Source of the DNA: Pedobacter sp. Leaf250
Lineage (GTDB): Bacteria; Bacteroidota; Bacteroidia; Sphingobacteriales; Sphingobacteriaceae
DNA length: 64,000 nt
Reading direction: 5' to 3'
Assembly: GCF_920984735.1 (NCBI RefSeq)
Contig: NZ_CAKLBU010000010.1
Coordinates: 114,251 to 178,250, forward strand
Shown: piece by piece, positions 27,293-35,355 of the stretch
Layout: each line of letters begins with the position of its first letter
Position numbering within the stretch: the stretch's first letter is position 1
The notes under the pieces: generated by a model
What the model was told of the DNA's origin: nothing
Database searches by the model: none
Seen by the model: the letters and a program-made list of their open reading frames with translations, nothing else
Made by a program: the position numbers and the translations under genes

Positions 27293-27451
27293 TAGAATAA
27301 ATATTTAAACTAACATAAAAACATGTAAAATTTAGATTTTGTTCCCTGTATAAGTACTGCAATTTATAGATATGATTTTAGCAAATACGCAGTTATAGGT
27401 GGGTTAAGTACCTATCTTCAAATTAGTTGTAATCCTAGCTATCTAATGCTA

Positions 27452-27631
27452 TTAGTATTTTTTAACGGTATCTTCTGCTGTTAATCTTTTCGCCGGCTGG
27501 ATAGAGTCTTTCTTTTTTGCTGTATCATCCAAATCTTTGTAATGATTTCCTTTCTCTGGTTTGTAATTGGAGCAACCTGCAATAGATGCAGACATAATAG
27601 CAATGCAAAAAATGATTGGGATGGTTTTCAT
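27452..27631 (-). CDS. Small putative lipoprotein (59 residues)
   Basis: A 59-residue frame read directly from the sequence. It starts ATG at 27631 with a hydrophobic segment and a lipobox SIAGC (Cys20), then a Lys/Asp-rich tail ending DTVKKY. The layout resembles the small lipoprotein at 14531. Bacteroidota carry many of these; no function is known. A gap of about 110 bases separates it from the DUF4385 gene upstream. Confidence 0.65.
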   Translation of the reverse strand: MKTIPIIFCIAIMSASIAGCSNYKPEKGNHYKDLDDTAKKKDSIQPAKRLTAEDTVKKY

Positions 27632-27742
27632 AGTCTTTAGTTTAAGTAATGATTTATAAGTACAATCATCAATTTTAGACCATTGTTTTATAAATCGCTG
27701 TAATAGCCCTTTAATAACTTATTAATAATCATTTCTTAAGAT

Positions 27743-28240
27743 TTATCCATATTTTTCCTTCCATGCTAGCTTTTGCTGTTGATAATCAGGTTGATTTTCG
27801 GCTCTTTTCCAATAGTCATAAAAAATGGCAGCAGCCTCGGCTTTCATTTCTTCGCCAGTTCCACGCTCCAATAGCGCAAAATCGTTGTCTTTATCATACT
27901 TTTTCCCACCTTTATAATTGGCATATCTTCGGGCTCGGGTATAACCCATCTGCAGGTATTTTCTCGATAAATCAGCACCAACAAAATCATCATTTGATAA
28001 ATAGCTTAAAAATAATTGATATATCTTTTCCGCACTCTTAATGGCCACCTCGGGGTTCTTAAATCTCCAGAAGGGTCCAATTTCCGATTTGTATGGTTCG
28101 CAGATTAAAACCCCTTGTTCGCCCTTCCCAACTTTATATTGCGTTGGGTGTTTTCTGTAATCAATATCTGGTTTCCACTGATAATTGGTAATCTCAAAAT
28201 CTACATAAGAAGGTTTTTTATTTTTTGGATGATCTGTCAT
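27743..28240 (-). CDS. DUF4385-like protein
   Basis: A 165-residue protein with the conserved run 'GKGEQGVLICEPYKSEIGPFWRFK' split by 'YLQMGYTRARRYANYKGGKKYD', which I recognise as DUF4385. Function unknown; rich in aromatic and basic residues and without export signal. It follows the DUF72 gene by 23 bases on the same strand, suggesting co-transcription. In many genomes both families are linked to stress or DNA-related loci, but I do not rely on that. Confidence 0.75.
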   Translation of the reverse strand: MTDHPKNKKPSYVDFEITNYQWKPDIDYRKHPTQYKVGKGEQGVLICEPYKSEIGPFWRFKNPEVAIKSAEKIYQLFLSYLSNDDFVGADLSRKYLQMGYTRARRYANYKGGKKYDKDNDFALLERGTGEEMKAEAAAIFYDYWKRAENQPDYQQQKLAWKEKYG

Positions 28241-28263
28241 GTTCGTATTAATAGTAAATCATT

Positions 28264-29040
28264 TCAGTTATTATCTAAATCCATTGATTCTTTAACTAAT
28301 GATTGCAATAAATTTAAGTTTCCATGTGCATCGCCCATTGTATTATTAAAATAGGCGAAAACCGTTTTACCTTCTTCCATCCAGTCTTTAACATAACTGG
28401 CATATTCAGAAAGCAGTGATTCTGAATAACTTCCTTTATAATTACCACCAGGCCCATGAAATCGTAAATAAACAAATGGCGCATCACTCATCTGCATCGG
28501 ACTTGCCGAATAGGCTTTATCATGAATTACAGATGCCATATTATATTCTGCTAACAGTTCGCTCACTTCTTCTACATATAGTGAAGGGTGGCGAAATTCT
28601 ATTGCAATTTTCCATAACTGATTTTGATCACCATTCCTCAATTCTGCCATCAGGTTTTGTATTTGCTTAAATTGGCCAATGCGTACACTTTGCGGAAATT
28701 GAACGAGTAAACAGCCTCTTTTTTCTTCAATGTGATTAATGACCTCAAAGAACTGATGTATTTCAGCTGGGTTAAAAGCCAAGTTTTTACGATGTGTTAT
28801 TTCTTTAAAAATCTTGAAGGTAAATTTGAAATTGTTTGGCACTTCAGAATACCATCTTTTTATGGTAGAGGCCTGAGGGATTTTGTAAAAAGTGCTGTTT
28901 ACCTCAATACTATTCATTAAAGAACCATAGTAACACAATCTCGAACGTTCTTGATACTCTTTCGGATAAAATGCTTTATTAGGTACAGGCAGTAGCAATC
29001 CACTTGTTCCGGTATAATAATTCCCAATTGTGTTTTCCAT
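28264..29040 (-). CDS. DUF72 (YecE-like) TIM-barrel protein
   Basis: A 258-residue protein of the DUF72 family: 'YYTGTSGL' near the N terminus, 'EVNSTFYKIP' (the conserved E-x-N-x-T/S-F-Y), 'CLLVQFPQS', 'AIEFRHPS' and 'YLRFHG' in order. These residues line the predicted active site of a barrel hydrolase or nuclease-like enzyme whose reaction is not established. It has normal length and begins a two-gene set with DUF4385. It is divergent from the gene at 29159 across 118 bases. Confidence 0.85.
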   Translation of the reverse strand: MENTIGNYYTGTSGLLLPVPNKAFYPKEYQERSRLCYYGSLMNSIEVNSTFYKIPQASTIKRWYSEVPNNFKFTFKIFKEITHRKNLAFNPAEIHQFFEVINHIEEKRGCLLVQFPQSVRIGQFKQIQNLMAELRNGDQNQLWKIAIEFRHPSLYVEEVSELLAEYNMASVIHDKAYSASPMQMSDAPFVYLRFHGPGGNYKGSYSESLLSEYASYVKDWMEEGKTVFAYFNNTMGDAHGNLNLLQSLVKESMDLDNN

Positions 29041-29158
29041 TGCAAACTTTTATCATCAACATTGATAAGCCAGAAATTGTTGTCTAAATCAACTTAATTA
29101 AAGTAAAAATTGAATGCAAAAAACTAAAACCTAAGCGATTTTAATTGGTTATACCATT

Positions 29159-29506
29159 ATGAAGGATTTAACGATACAACAACTGTTTGATCAATACCAG
29201 GATATTATTTTGGAAGTGGAGCTTGCCAAAAAAAACATTGATGAAACTCAACTGAAGGATCTTTCCGATGAGAAATACATTTCAGCTGAAGAGGCAGAAA
29301 AATATGTACGTGATCATGCAGACAGAGAACGCAAAATGGCCCATTTGGAAACCGTTAGTCAAGAATGGTCTGAAATTTCTGATGATCTTGCCGCAAAGCT
29401 TTGTATCATTAATACGAAAGTAATGGTACACGATAAAAGAGATAATGCCAAAGCACTGATATATTGCATAGATGGTGCTGTTATGGTAGAAGACACCGAA
29501 GATTAA
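29159..29506 (+). CDS. Small helical hypothetical protein
   Basis: A 115-residue, highly charged, mostly helical protein with coiled-coil tendency in residues 5-80 and a short beta-like end 'KALIYCIDGAVMVEDTED'. No family recognised. It has its own start 118 bases from a divergent gene. Its stop falls inside a perfect palindrome (29499-29516) shared with the stop of the convergent kinase gene. Confidence 0.55.
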   Translation: MKDLTIQQLFDQYQDIILEVELAKKNIDETQLKDLSDEKYISAEEAEKYVRDHADRERKMAHLETVSQEWSEISDDLAAKLCIINTKVMVHDKRDNAKALIYCIDGAVMVEDTED

Positions 29507-29516
29507 ACTTAATCTT
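29499..29516. terminator. Palindrome across two convergent stop codons
   Basis: AAGATTAA (29499-29506) and TTAATCTT (29509-29516) are exact inverted copies around two bases. Each arm contains a stop codon: TAA of the plus gene and TAA (as TTA) of the minus gene. It could act as a weak bidirectional terminator; the loop would have to open to a few bases. Confidence 0.35.
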
Positions 29517-30585
29517 TTGGAAGCTCGATGTAAAACGTTGTTCCTACTTCTTTTTCACTTACAAACCAAATTCTGCCATTGTGTAAATCAACAATATCTT
29601 TTATAATATTCATTCCCAAACCGCCTGATTCTTCCCCATTTAAACCTTTTCTTAGCACAGATTTTTCATTCTGAAAAAGTTTGGCTTTTATATGTTCCGG
29701 GATGCCAATGCCATTATCGCTTACCGCTACTACAACAGATTCTCCCCGATCTTCGGCATTCACATCAATTTGTCCGCCAAAGGCAGTAAATTTAATTGCA
29801 TTTGAAATTAGATTATTAATAACCTGCATAAATTTCATGCTATCCAATTGCATGTAAATATTTTCATGTTGAGCATTAAATTGAAAATTTCGGATCTCGC
29901 GTAGGTGCGATCGTTTATAAAATCGAACGATATCTTTTAATTCCCAAATTAAATCTACCCTTTCCTTTTTAATCGCTACTACCGATGATTTTAAAAATTC
30001 GTGATTGACCATGCTTCTGATCAATTTTAAATTTCTTTCACATATATCAGCTATGAACTGCAATGTATCTTTAAATTCTTCTTCAGCAACCTTCCCAAAT
30101 TTATCTTCAATTGAAGATACAGCCATTTTGATCATGCCCAAAGGTTCTTTTAAATCGTGTGAGAGCACTTCTAAAGTCACATTTTTTCTGGCGTTAATCT
30201 GTTCTATGTGAATTTTATTTTCACGACTTATGGTAATGTCTTCCAAAATACCATAAACCATTTTGCTATCTGCTTCTAAAAAGGCGGTACACTTTAAAAA
30301 TTTCACACGTTCATCTGATAGCAAAATTCTAAATACATATTTTTTTGAGCCTCCGTCGGCCAATAATTCATCATAACAACTTTCTACATGGAGAATATCT
30401 TCAGGATGAATGGCTTTTAACCACAGGTTATTATCTGCCTTAAAAGAATCAGAACTACATTCAAATATGTTTATTAGTGCTTCATTGTGATAAATGATGG
30501 AAGATGAATTGGTATCAAAAATCAAATAACCATCCGTTGCGGACGAACTCATTTGACAAAAAAGCTGATTTTTATTATCAGGCAT
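29509..30585 (-). CDS. PAS-domain sensor histidine kinase
   Basis: A 358-residue cytosolic kinase. A PAS domain fills about residues 10-120. The dimerisation domain has LSHDLKEPLG with H143; the ATPase domain has NLISNAIKF (N box), DNGIGIPEH (G1) and SGGLGMNIIKDIV (G2), so it should be active. There is no membrane segment, so the signal is intracellular or the kinase is recruited. It lies 50 bases downstream of a NarL-type regulator gene on the same strand and likely forms a pair with it, the regulator being transcribed first. Confidence 0.9.
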   Translation of the reverse strand: MPDNKNQLFCQMSSSATDGYLIFDTNSSSIIYHNEALINIFECSSDSFKADNNLWLKAIHPEDILHVESCYDELLADGGSKKYVFRILLSDERVKFLKCTAFLEADSKMVYGILEDITISRENKIHIEQINARKNVTLEVLSHDLKEPLGMIKMAVSSIEDKFGKVAEEEFKDTLQFIADICERNLKLIRSMVNHEFLKSSVVAIKKERVDLIWELKDIVRFYKRSHLREIRNFQFNAQHENIYMQLDSMKFMQVINNLISNAIKFTAFGGQIDVNAEDRGESVVVAVSDNGIGIPEHIKAKLFQNEKSVLRKGLNGEESGGLGMNIIKDIVDLHNGRIWFVSEKEVGTTFYIELPKD

Positions 30586-30635
30586 GTGCTGAATAATTAT
30601 GATGGATAAAAAAAGTAAGTGTCGTTTTCGATAAT

Positions 30636-31283
30636 CTAATCGATAATGCCATTGGCATAAGCAAAGCGCATCAAAACTGCTGTATTTCTCGCTCCGGTTT
30701 TATCAATTAAGCTTTGTCGGTGACCTTCTACCGTTCGTTTACTGATGAATAATTTATCAGCCATTTCAACATTAGTTAATCCTTGTCCAATTAATTGCAA
30801 TACTTCCTTTTCACGGGAAGAGAAATCTGTACTTTTCATTTTGAAACTAGGAACCAACTCCTTTTCTATTACATGATCGATGATTGGAATAACTAAACTT
30901 GCGCAGATATAGCGCTCACCCATTAATAATCTGCCTATTGCAAAAAATAACTCTTCTGCATCAACTGATTTAGTTAAAAAACCTTTGGCACCAGCTTTTA
31001 TGGTTTGGTATAAATTGGAATCACTTTCCATCATCGACATAATTAATACAGGAATATCAGGATGAGAAATTTTAATACTTTCAAGCATCGAAATACCATC
31101 CATTAACGGCATACCAATATCTGAAACAATTAAATCTGGAATTATACCTTTATTTAAAGCATCAATAACCTCCTGCCCATTATTCGCTTCCCATGTTACC
31201 TGATACTGATTTGTTGATTCCAGCAACATTTTAAGACCATTTCTAATCACTTTGTGATCTTCAGCCAATATAATTTGTTTCAT
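30636..31283 (-). CDS. NarL/FixJ-family response regulator
   Basis: A 215-residue regulator. The receiver (1-120) has the acidic pair E8-D9, phosphoacceptor D55 in IVSDIGMP, and the conserved Lys in FLTKS. The C-terminal LuxR helix-turn-helix (about 150-215) has 'SSREKEVLQLIGQGLTNVEMADKLFISKRTVEGHR'. It should bind DNA as a dimer after phosphorylation, probably by the kinase encoded next. The preceding 187 bases contain no recognised promoter element. Confidence 0.92.
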   Translation of the reverse strand: MKQIILAEDHKVIRNGLKMLLESTNQYQVTWEANNGQEVIDALNKGIIPDLIVSDIGMPLMDGISMLESIKISHPDIPVLIMSMMESDSNLYQTIKAGAKGFLTKSVDAEELFFAIGRLLMGERYICASLVIPIIDHVIEKELVPSFKMKSTDFSSREKEVLQLIGQGLTNVEMADKLFISKRTVEGHRQSLIDKTGARNTAVLMRFAYANGIID

Positions 31284-31470
31284 TAATTTTAGGGCATTTT
31301 CATCTCTTGGCTAACATGAGTTTTAGGGAGGAAAAGTATCGTGTAAACACAAGTTATTCCAGATAGTTTTAATACTGCTGATTTATATTTTCATCAAAGA
31401 AATCACTACAAAATGCCGGATGCAATTAAGAGCTTCTACATATATTGGCATTATTCATTCAATAAATTAG

Positions 31471-31974
31471 CTATCTATAAATTTTAAGATATTTCTTTAA
31501 ACCCAGCCTTGCCTGATGAATATGTGTTTTCACTGTGCCGATTGGAATATTCATTTCTACGGCAATTTCTTCGTATTTATATCCTTCAAAGTAACGTTGA
31601 AATGGTATTCTATATTCATCTTTAAGTGAGTTCATGGCTTTGCCAATATCCTGCATGGCAAAGGTTTGCTCTCCGCCATTTCTTGTGGCACTCTTTACCA
31701 GATGAGCACTTGTTAAATCTTCCTCAACAGTAATTACTTCCTTTTTCCTACTGTTTTTATTAAAGTCATTAATGAAAGTATTTTTCATAATAACAAATAA
31801 CCACCCTTTTAAATTTGTGCCTCTATCAAACTTATCGCAAAAACGAACACCTTTAATCAAAGTTTCCTGAACCAGATCCTTTGCATCGTCTTCATCTTTG
31901 GTAAATTTAAGCGCATGGCTCATTAATTGTTTTTCGTGGCTACTAATGGCTATAGTAAATTCATGCTGATCCAT
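31471..31974 (-). CDS. ECF-type sigma-70 family RNA polymerase sigma factor
   Basis: A 167-residue sigma factor with region 2 ('DAKDLVQETLIKG...FDRGTNLKGWLFVIMKNTFIND') and region 4 ('MNSLKDEYRIPFQRYFEGYKYEEIAVEMNIPIGTVKTHIHQARLGLKKYL'). It lacks an anti-sigma gene on either side, unlike many ECF factors; control may be by transcription or by a distant partner. The gene stands alone with 187 and about 264 bases of flanking non-coding DNA. The downstream side holds the two-component pair. Confidence 0.93.
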   Translation of the reverse strand: MDQHEFTIAISSHEKQLMSHALKFTKDEDDAKDLVQETLIKGVRFCDKFDRGTNLKGWLFVIMKNTFINDFNKNSRKKEVITVEEDLTSAHLVKSATRNGGEQTFAMQDIGKAMNSLKDEYRIPFQRYFEGYKYEEIAVEMNIPIGTVKTHIHQARLGLKKYLKIYR

Positions 31975-32200
31975 AAATACATTTAATTGAGTTAGACAAA
32001 TGGTTACGATTCTCTTAAGAATGAATACGCAACACGATAAAGATTAATTGGTTTTAGTTAGGAAAAAAACCAGTATAAACACCTATAGATAATTAAGTAT
32101 TAAACGCATCAATGCAAGTTATACGAATTTTTAAAACGCTTTTTATTTGTAGCTAATTTGATTGAGGCTTGTGCATTAGAAGAACTACCGAGAACAAAAA

Positions 32201-32225
32201 AGCCCTTTAGCATTCACTAAAGGGC
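32201..32225 (-). terminator. Terminator after the CAT-anticodon tRNA
   Basis: A stem of GCCCTT with AAGGGC plus two inner pairs past a bulged base, followed on the minus strand by six T. It begins 14 bases after the tRNA 3' end, and it can also act toward the plus strand, which has five T at 32229-32233. Confidence 0.8.
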
Positions 32226-32238
32226 GACTTTTTGTATG

Positions 32239-32312
32239 TGGGCCCACCTGGGCTCGAACCAGGGACCAAAAGATTATGAGTCTTCTACTCTAACCAGCTG
32301 AGCTATAGGCCC
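32239..32312 (-). tRNA. tRNA with CAT anticodon (Met, or Ile2 if lysidine-modified)
   Basis: A 74-base cloverleaf on the minus strand. Acceptor stem GGGCCTA pairs with TGGGCCC (one wobble), discriminator A73, no encoded CCA. The anticodon loop is CTCATAA, giving anticodon CAT, with stem GAAGA/TCTTT. The T arm is a perfect 5-bp stem around TTCGAGC. No initiator-type C1-A mismatch is present, so it is an elongator. Met and lysidine-modified Ile2 share this anticodon and I cannot separate them without comparison. Confidence 0.92.
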
Positions 32313-32414
32313 GGAAAAAACTTTCGTTTTTTTGAGAGTGCAATGTTACTAAATTGCTTCGAATATTGGAAAATGTTTTTTAAAAAAATATCAACTAAAT
32401 TCAATAAGCTATTT

Positions 32415-32918
32415 TTAAAGCCTGTTTGCAGCTTGGAATGGAAAATAGCTGACGTGTTTCCAGGGGCCGCCTAAATATTCCCAAAGATCTAAACCTAAAC
32501 CTTGAATGGCGAAAGGTGTGAAATCAGATTGAAGTGTTGCATACAAGATTTTGGAAACTTCTGGCTCAACTTTGTTTTGAATCGTAATATGCGGACGGTA
32601 ACCTTGTTTGTCTTGCGCTGTTAAATTATCCCAAAAACATTTGGCCAGCTTTAACCTGATATCATTTAATTCCTCACTATCGATTTTATAAGCAACACCC
32701 CTTCCCAATTGTTTCAATGCAGATACTATAAGCCAAAATGGTTCGACCTTTAGCGAGCTTAACACCTTTTCTAAATCTTTATAATTAATTAGATGATGGA
32801 ATAGAGTGAGGTGTGCGTTTAACAGATTTCTTTCTATTGGAAAATAGGTTTTTCGTTGTTGATCAAAAAATGCCTGTGCTTCTTGATCTATTCTTAGTGT
32901 GAGTATGTAAACTTGCAT
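32415..32918 (-). CDS. 2'-5' RNA ligase-like 2H phosphoesterase
   Basis: A 167-residue protein with both signature motifs of the 2H superfamily: HLT at H36-T38 (AHLTLF) and HIT at H110-T112 (RPHITIQ). These two His-x-Thr motifs form the active site for cyclic phosphodiester or 2'-5' bonds in RNA or small nucleotides. Length is typical. No export signal. It lies between a tRNA gene and a frameshifted membrane protein gene; tRNA-linked function is only suggested by its neighbour. Confidence 0.85.
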   Translation of the reverse strand: MQVYILTLRIDQEAQAFFDQQRKTYFPIERNLLNAHLTLFHHLINYKDLEKVLSSLKVEPFWLIVSALKQLGRGVAYKIDSEELNDIRLKLAKCFWDNLTAQDKQGYRPHITIQNKVEPEVSKILYATLQSDFTPFAIQGLGLDLWEYLGGPWKHVSYFPFQAANRL

Positions 32919-33011
32919 GTAGTGAAACTAAATTCTGATTGAGCAGGATCAGTATCTCTTTGAACAGCAACAATATCAAATGGTTTTCAGATCACAACGT
33001 ACAAACAAAAA

Positions 33012-33613
33012 CTATTTATTGTTTTTATCGTAAAATTTAAAAAAGTCGTTTAATCTGAAAATTTTAGATAAAAAAGAATAATCCTGATTTATCCGGTTGT
33101 AATTTTCGAAAGCAGGTTCTTCATTATCAATATTCCCCTTTCCAAAAGTCCTATCTGGAATAAATAAGTCTGTAGTTAGAACAGGTTCGCCCAAAAGAGA
33201 AAAAATTTCCCGGCCCTCTACTTGGTACGGTTTAAACTCACGTTTTAAATCTTTTTTGGTATAAATGATATTATAGATTACATATTTAGATTTTGTTGGA
33301 TTGACCACACCGTATTCCGTAGGCTCAAGGTTTAAATCTTGATTACTGATATCATAAGCTTTGCAATCAATTTTATGTTTTCCAATTTCTAAATTAACTT
33401 TTATATAGATATTTGCAGGTACTTCATAACCTTTTCCATCGATACTAACTGAAATTACTTTATTAGTTGGATTATCAATTAGGGTTGCACCATTTAGCTT
33501 TGCTTTCCAAACCAACTCGTAAAAGCCGTAGCCAACAAAAGCCAGAATAACAAATAACAGAACCAAAATTCTTGCTGCTGTATTTTTTTTGATGATGTCT
33601 CAACCGCTGCCAT
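33012..33613 (-). pseudogene. Membrane-anchored hypothetical protein, frameshifted in an A8 tract
   Basis: The long part (33012 to about 33600) encodes one N-terminal transmembrane helix ('VLLFVILAFVGYGFYELVW') and a mostly extracytoplasmic domain of about 170 residues with no family recognised. In its own frame the only starts are TTG at 33566 or rarer codons, with a TGA stop just upstream. In the other frame an ATG at 33613 encodes MAAVETSSKK up to a run of eight A (minus strand, 33583-33590). Adding one A joins the two into a 200-residue protein with a normal cytosolic N terminus. So either a one-base deletion (real or sequencing error) or slippage on the homopolymer. An ATG at 33688 in the upstream frame is an alternative start. 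Confidence 0.6.
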
Positions 33614-33878
33614 GTTGATATTTTTTGGTGAATGGATTTTATGATTTCTTTCCCAAAAAAATAATCCAGTCATTACTAATAAAAACATGTCGATTTATAT
33701 TCACCGGCTTTAATTCCTAATTCGCGGGATATTGTTTATTAGTTTGATAAAACCTAAACGGCGATCAATTTCTAATGCCTTTTTAATAATAGTATAACAA
33801 TTAAGTTATTGTATCTATAAAATAGTTGAACTTGACTTTTATATGAGCCTTAATATTCACCACAAACATTTTCGATTC

Positions 33879-33886
33879 TATCTTTG
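33879..33886 (+). promoter_or_regulatory. Bacteroidota -7 element (TATCTTTG)
   Basis: An exact TAnnTTTG match lies only 8 bases before the ATG at 33895. Transcription would begin about 4 bases after the final G, giving a leader of only a few bases. No convincing -33 TTTG was seen. Confidence 0.5.
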
Positions 33887-33894
33887 TATAACAA

Positions 33895-34236
33895 ATGATG
33901 AGGCACTTAAGATATAATTTCACCAAGAGCATTTTTGGCATTTTGCTGTTGAGCATGTTGATGCTGAAATTTTTCTCTTATTCTATTTCGTCTTTTTCAT
34001 CTTCGCTTAGTGCTTATTCTATTGAAAAAAATGCGGAAGATAATCATGACAAAGAAGAGGAATCATTTGATAAAGCTAAAAAGAAACTTCAACTATACGA
34101 GTCGTCTTCTATCATTCACGAAGGTTTACATTATTTTAATAGGTTACCACTTCCAACAGAAACATATAAAGGTAGCGTAATTATTTTCCTCCCACGGAAT
34201 GTACCTACGCCGCCTCCAGACTATTTTACATCATAA
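33895..34236 (+). CDS. Small membrane-anchored hypothetical protein
   Basis: A 113-residue protein with one hydrophobic N-terminal segment (about residues 12-30, 'SIFGILLLSMLMLKFF'), a charged acidic middle (about 45-65) and a Pro-rich end with VPTPPPDYF. Two ATG codons lie at 33895 and 33898. No family recognised. It precedes the ABC/HlyD/TolC set by 114 bases and may belong to it, for example as an accessory membrane component. The gene has a promoter element so close that the mRNA might be nearly leaderless. Confidence 0.55.
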   Translation: MMRHLRYNFTKSIFGILLLSMLMLKFFSYSISSFSSSLSAYSIEKNAEDNHDKEEESFDKAKKKLQLYESSSIIHEGLHYFNRLPLPTETYKGSVIIFLPRNVPTPPPDYFTS

Positions 34237-34350
34237 TTTCTTTAATTATTTTGAAAATTGTGATGGATAAATTGTAATATTTGCATATCCGTTAGTCCAT
34301 TGCAGAGTTTCTGCAACAACTTTAACTCTATCTCTAATTTCTACATATAA

Positions 34351-35355
34351 ATGAAAAATCATCACATTGTCGGAGCGCCAACGCCCTGGCAACGCTTGGT
34401 ACGTATGCTCCATTTGGAGCGCAGAACCATCAATTACATTTACATATACGCCTTACTAATTGGTTTGATTGGCTTATCACTGCCATTAGGAACCAGTGCT
34501 GTATTTAATTTGCTTTCTAACGGTGCTGTTTACAGCTCGACCTATATTCTAATTGCTGTTATATTAGTCGGGATTGTAGTGGGCGGTATTTTATTAATTG
34601 GCCAACTTACACTGGTTGAATTTTTGGAGCAGAAAATTTTTACAAAGGCCGCTTTAGAATTTGCATTTCGTTTGCCACGAATTAAGAAAAAAGCTTTAGA
34701 AGGTGAGAATCCATCAGAATTAATCAATCGGTTTTTCGATATCTTAACGATACAAAAAGGACTAACCAAATTATTGGTAGATATTATTGCCGCAGGAGTA
34801 CAAATTTTCTTCAGTGTAATTTTATTATCGTTCTACCACCCTGTTTTTATGGCCTTCGGAACATTTGTACTTTTGGTAATCATATTGGTTTTGATTTTAT
34901 ACTATCGCCGTGGGGTACAAACCAGCATGGAAGAATCGAGCTATAAATACGAAGTGGTTGCCTATTTAGAAGAAATTGCTGGAGATTTAGATAGCTATAG
35001 GGAAAGTAAATCTAAAAGGAAAGAAATTATAGACCGCACTGATGAGATTACAGCAAATTATATTCAGGCCCGTAATGATCACTTCACAGTATTAAGAAAT
35101 TTTTTCATGAGTGCGGTTGCTTTACGTACCATTTTAATGGGTTCACTTTTATTGATGGGATCTTATTTCGTTGTGGAACGCCAAATGACTTTCGGCCAGT
35201 TTGTTGCTGCAGAGGTAATTATAGTTCAAATTAGCTATGCCATTGAAAAACTGATGACTAATTTAAATACGGTTTTTGATATGGTAACCGGAAGCGAAAA
35301 ACTAGCCATAGTAACCGATTTGGAATTAGAGGAAGGAGAGCCAAATCATGGGTAG
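34351..35355 (+). CDS. ABC transporter membrane domain protein without ATPase domain
   Basis: A 334-residue protein that looks like the transmembrane half of a type I secretion ABC exporter: about six membrane segments between residues 30 and 300 (for example 'YALLIGLIGLSLPLG', 'IAVILVGIVVGGILLIG', 'TILMGSLLLMGSYFVV'). The normal continuation into an NBD with Walker A, signature and Walker B motifs is absent: the frame stops at TAG 35353-35355, and the HlyD gene starts inside its last 8 bases. The cytosolic stretch 'TDLELEEGEPNHG' is where an NBD would follow. Whether it uses a separate ATPase or has another energy source is open. Confidence 0.8.
   Translation: MKNHHIVGAPTPWQRLVRMLHLERRTINYIYIYALLIGLIGLSLPLGTSAVFNLLSNGAVYSSTYILIAVILVGIVVGGILLIGQLTLVEFLEQKIFTKAALEFAFRLPRIKKKALEGENPSELINRFFDILTIQKGLTKLLVDIIAAGVQIFFSVILLSFYHPVFMAFGTFVLLVIILVLILYYRRGVQTSMEESSYKYEVVAYLEEIAGDLDSYRESKSKRKEIIDRTDEITANYIQARNDHFTVLRNFFMSAVALRTILMGSLLLMGSYFVVERQMTFGQFVAAEVIIVQISYAIEKLMTNLNTVFDMVTGSEKLAIVTDLELEEGEPNHG

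Noticed and set aside
32083..32098. Third copy of the CTATAGAT motif upstream of the sigma factor
   Set aside because: Only the eight-base core matches and the flanks differ, so I treat it as chance.
32239..32312. Initiator tRNA-Met
   Set aside because: The first acceptor pair is a normal G-C and the anticodon stem lacks the three G-C pairs of initiators, so it is an elongator or Ile2.
33494..33688. 64-codon frame as a separate small gene
   Set aside because: Better explained as the N-terminal part of the frameshifted membrane protein, because its C-terminal end is an out-of-frame reading of the transmembrane segment.
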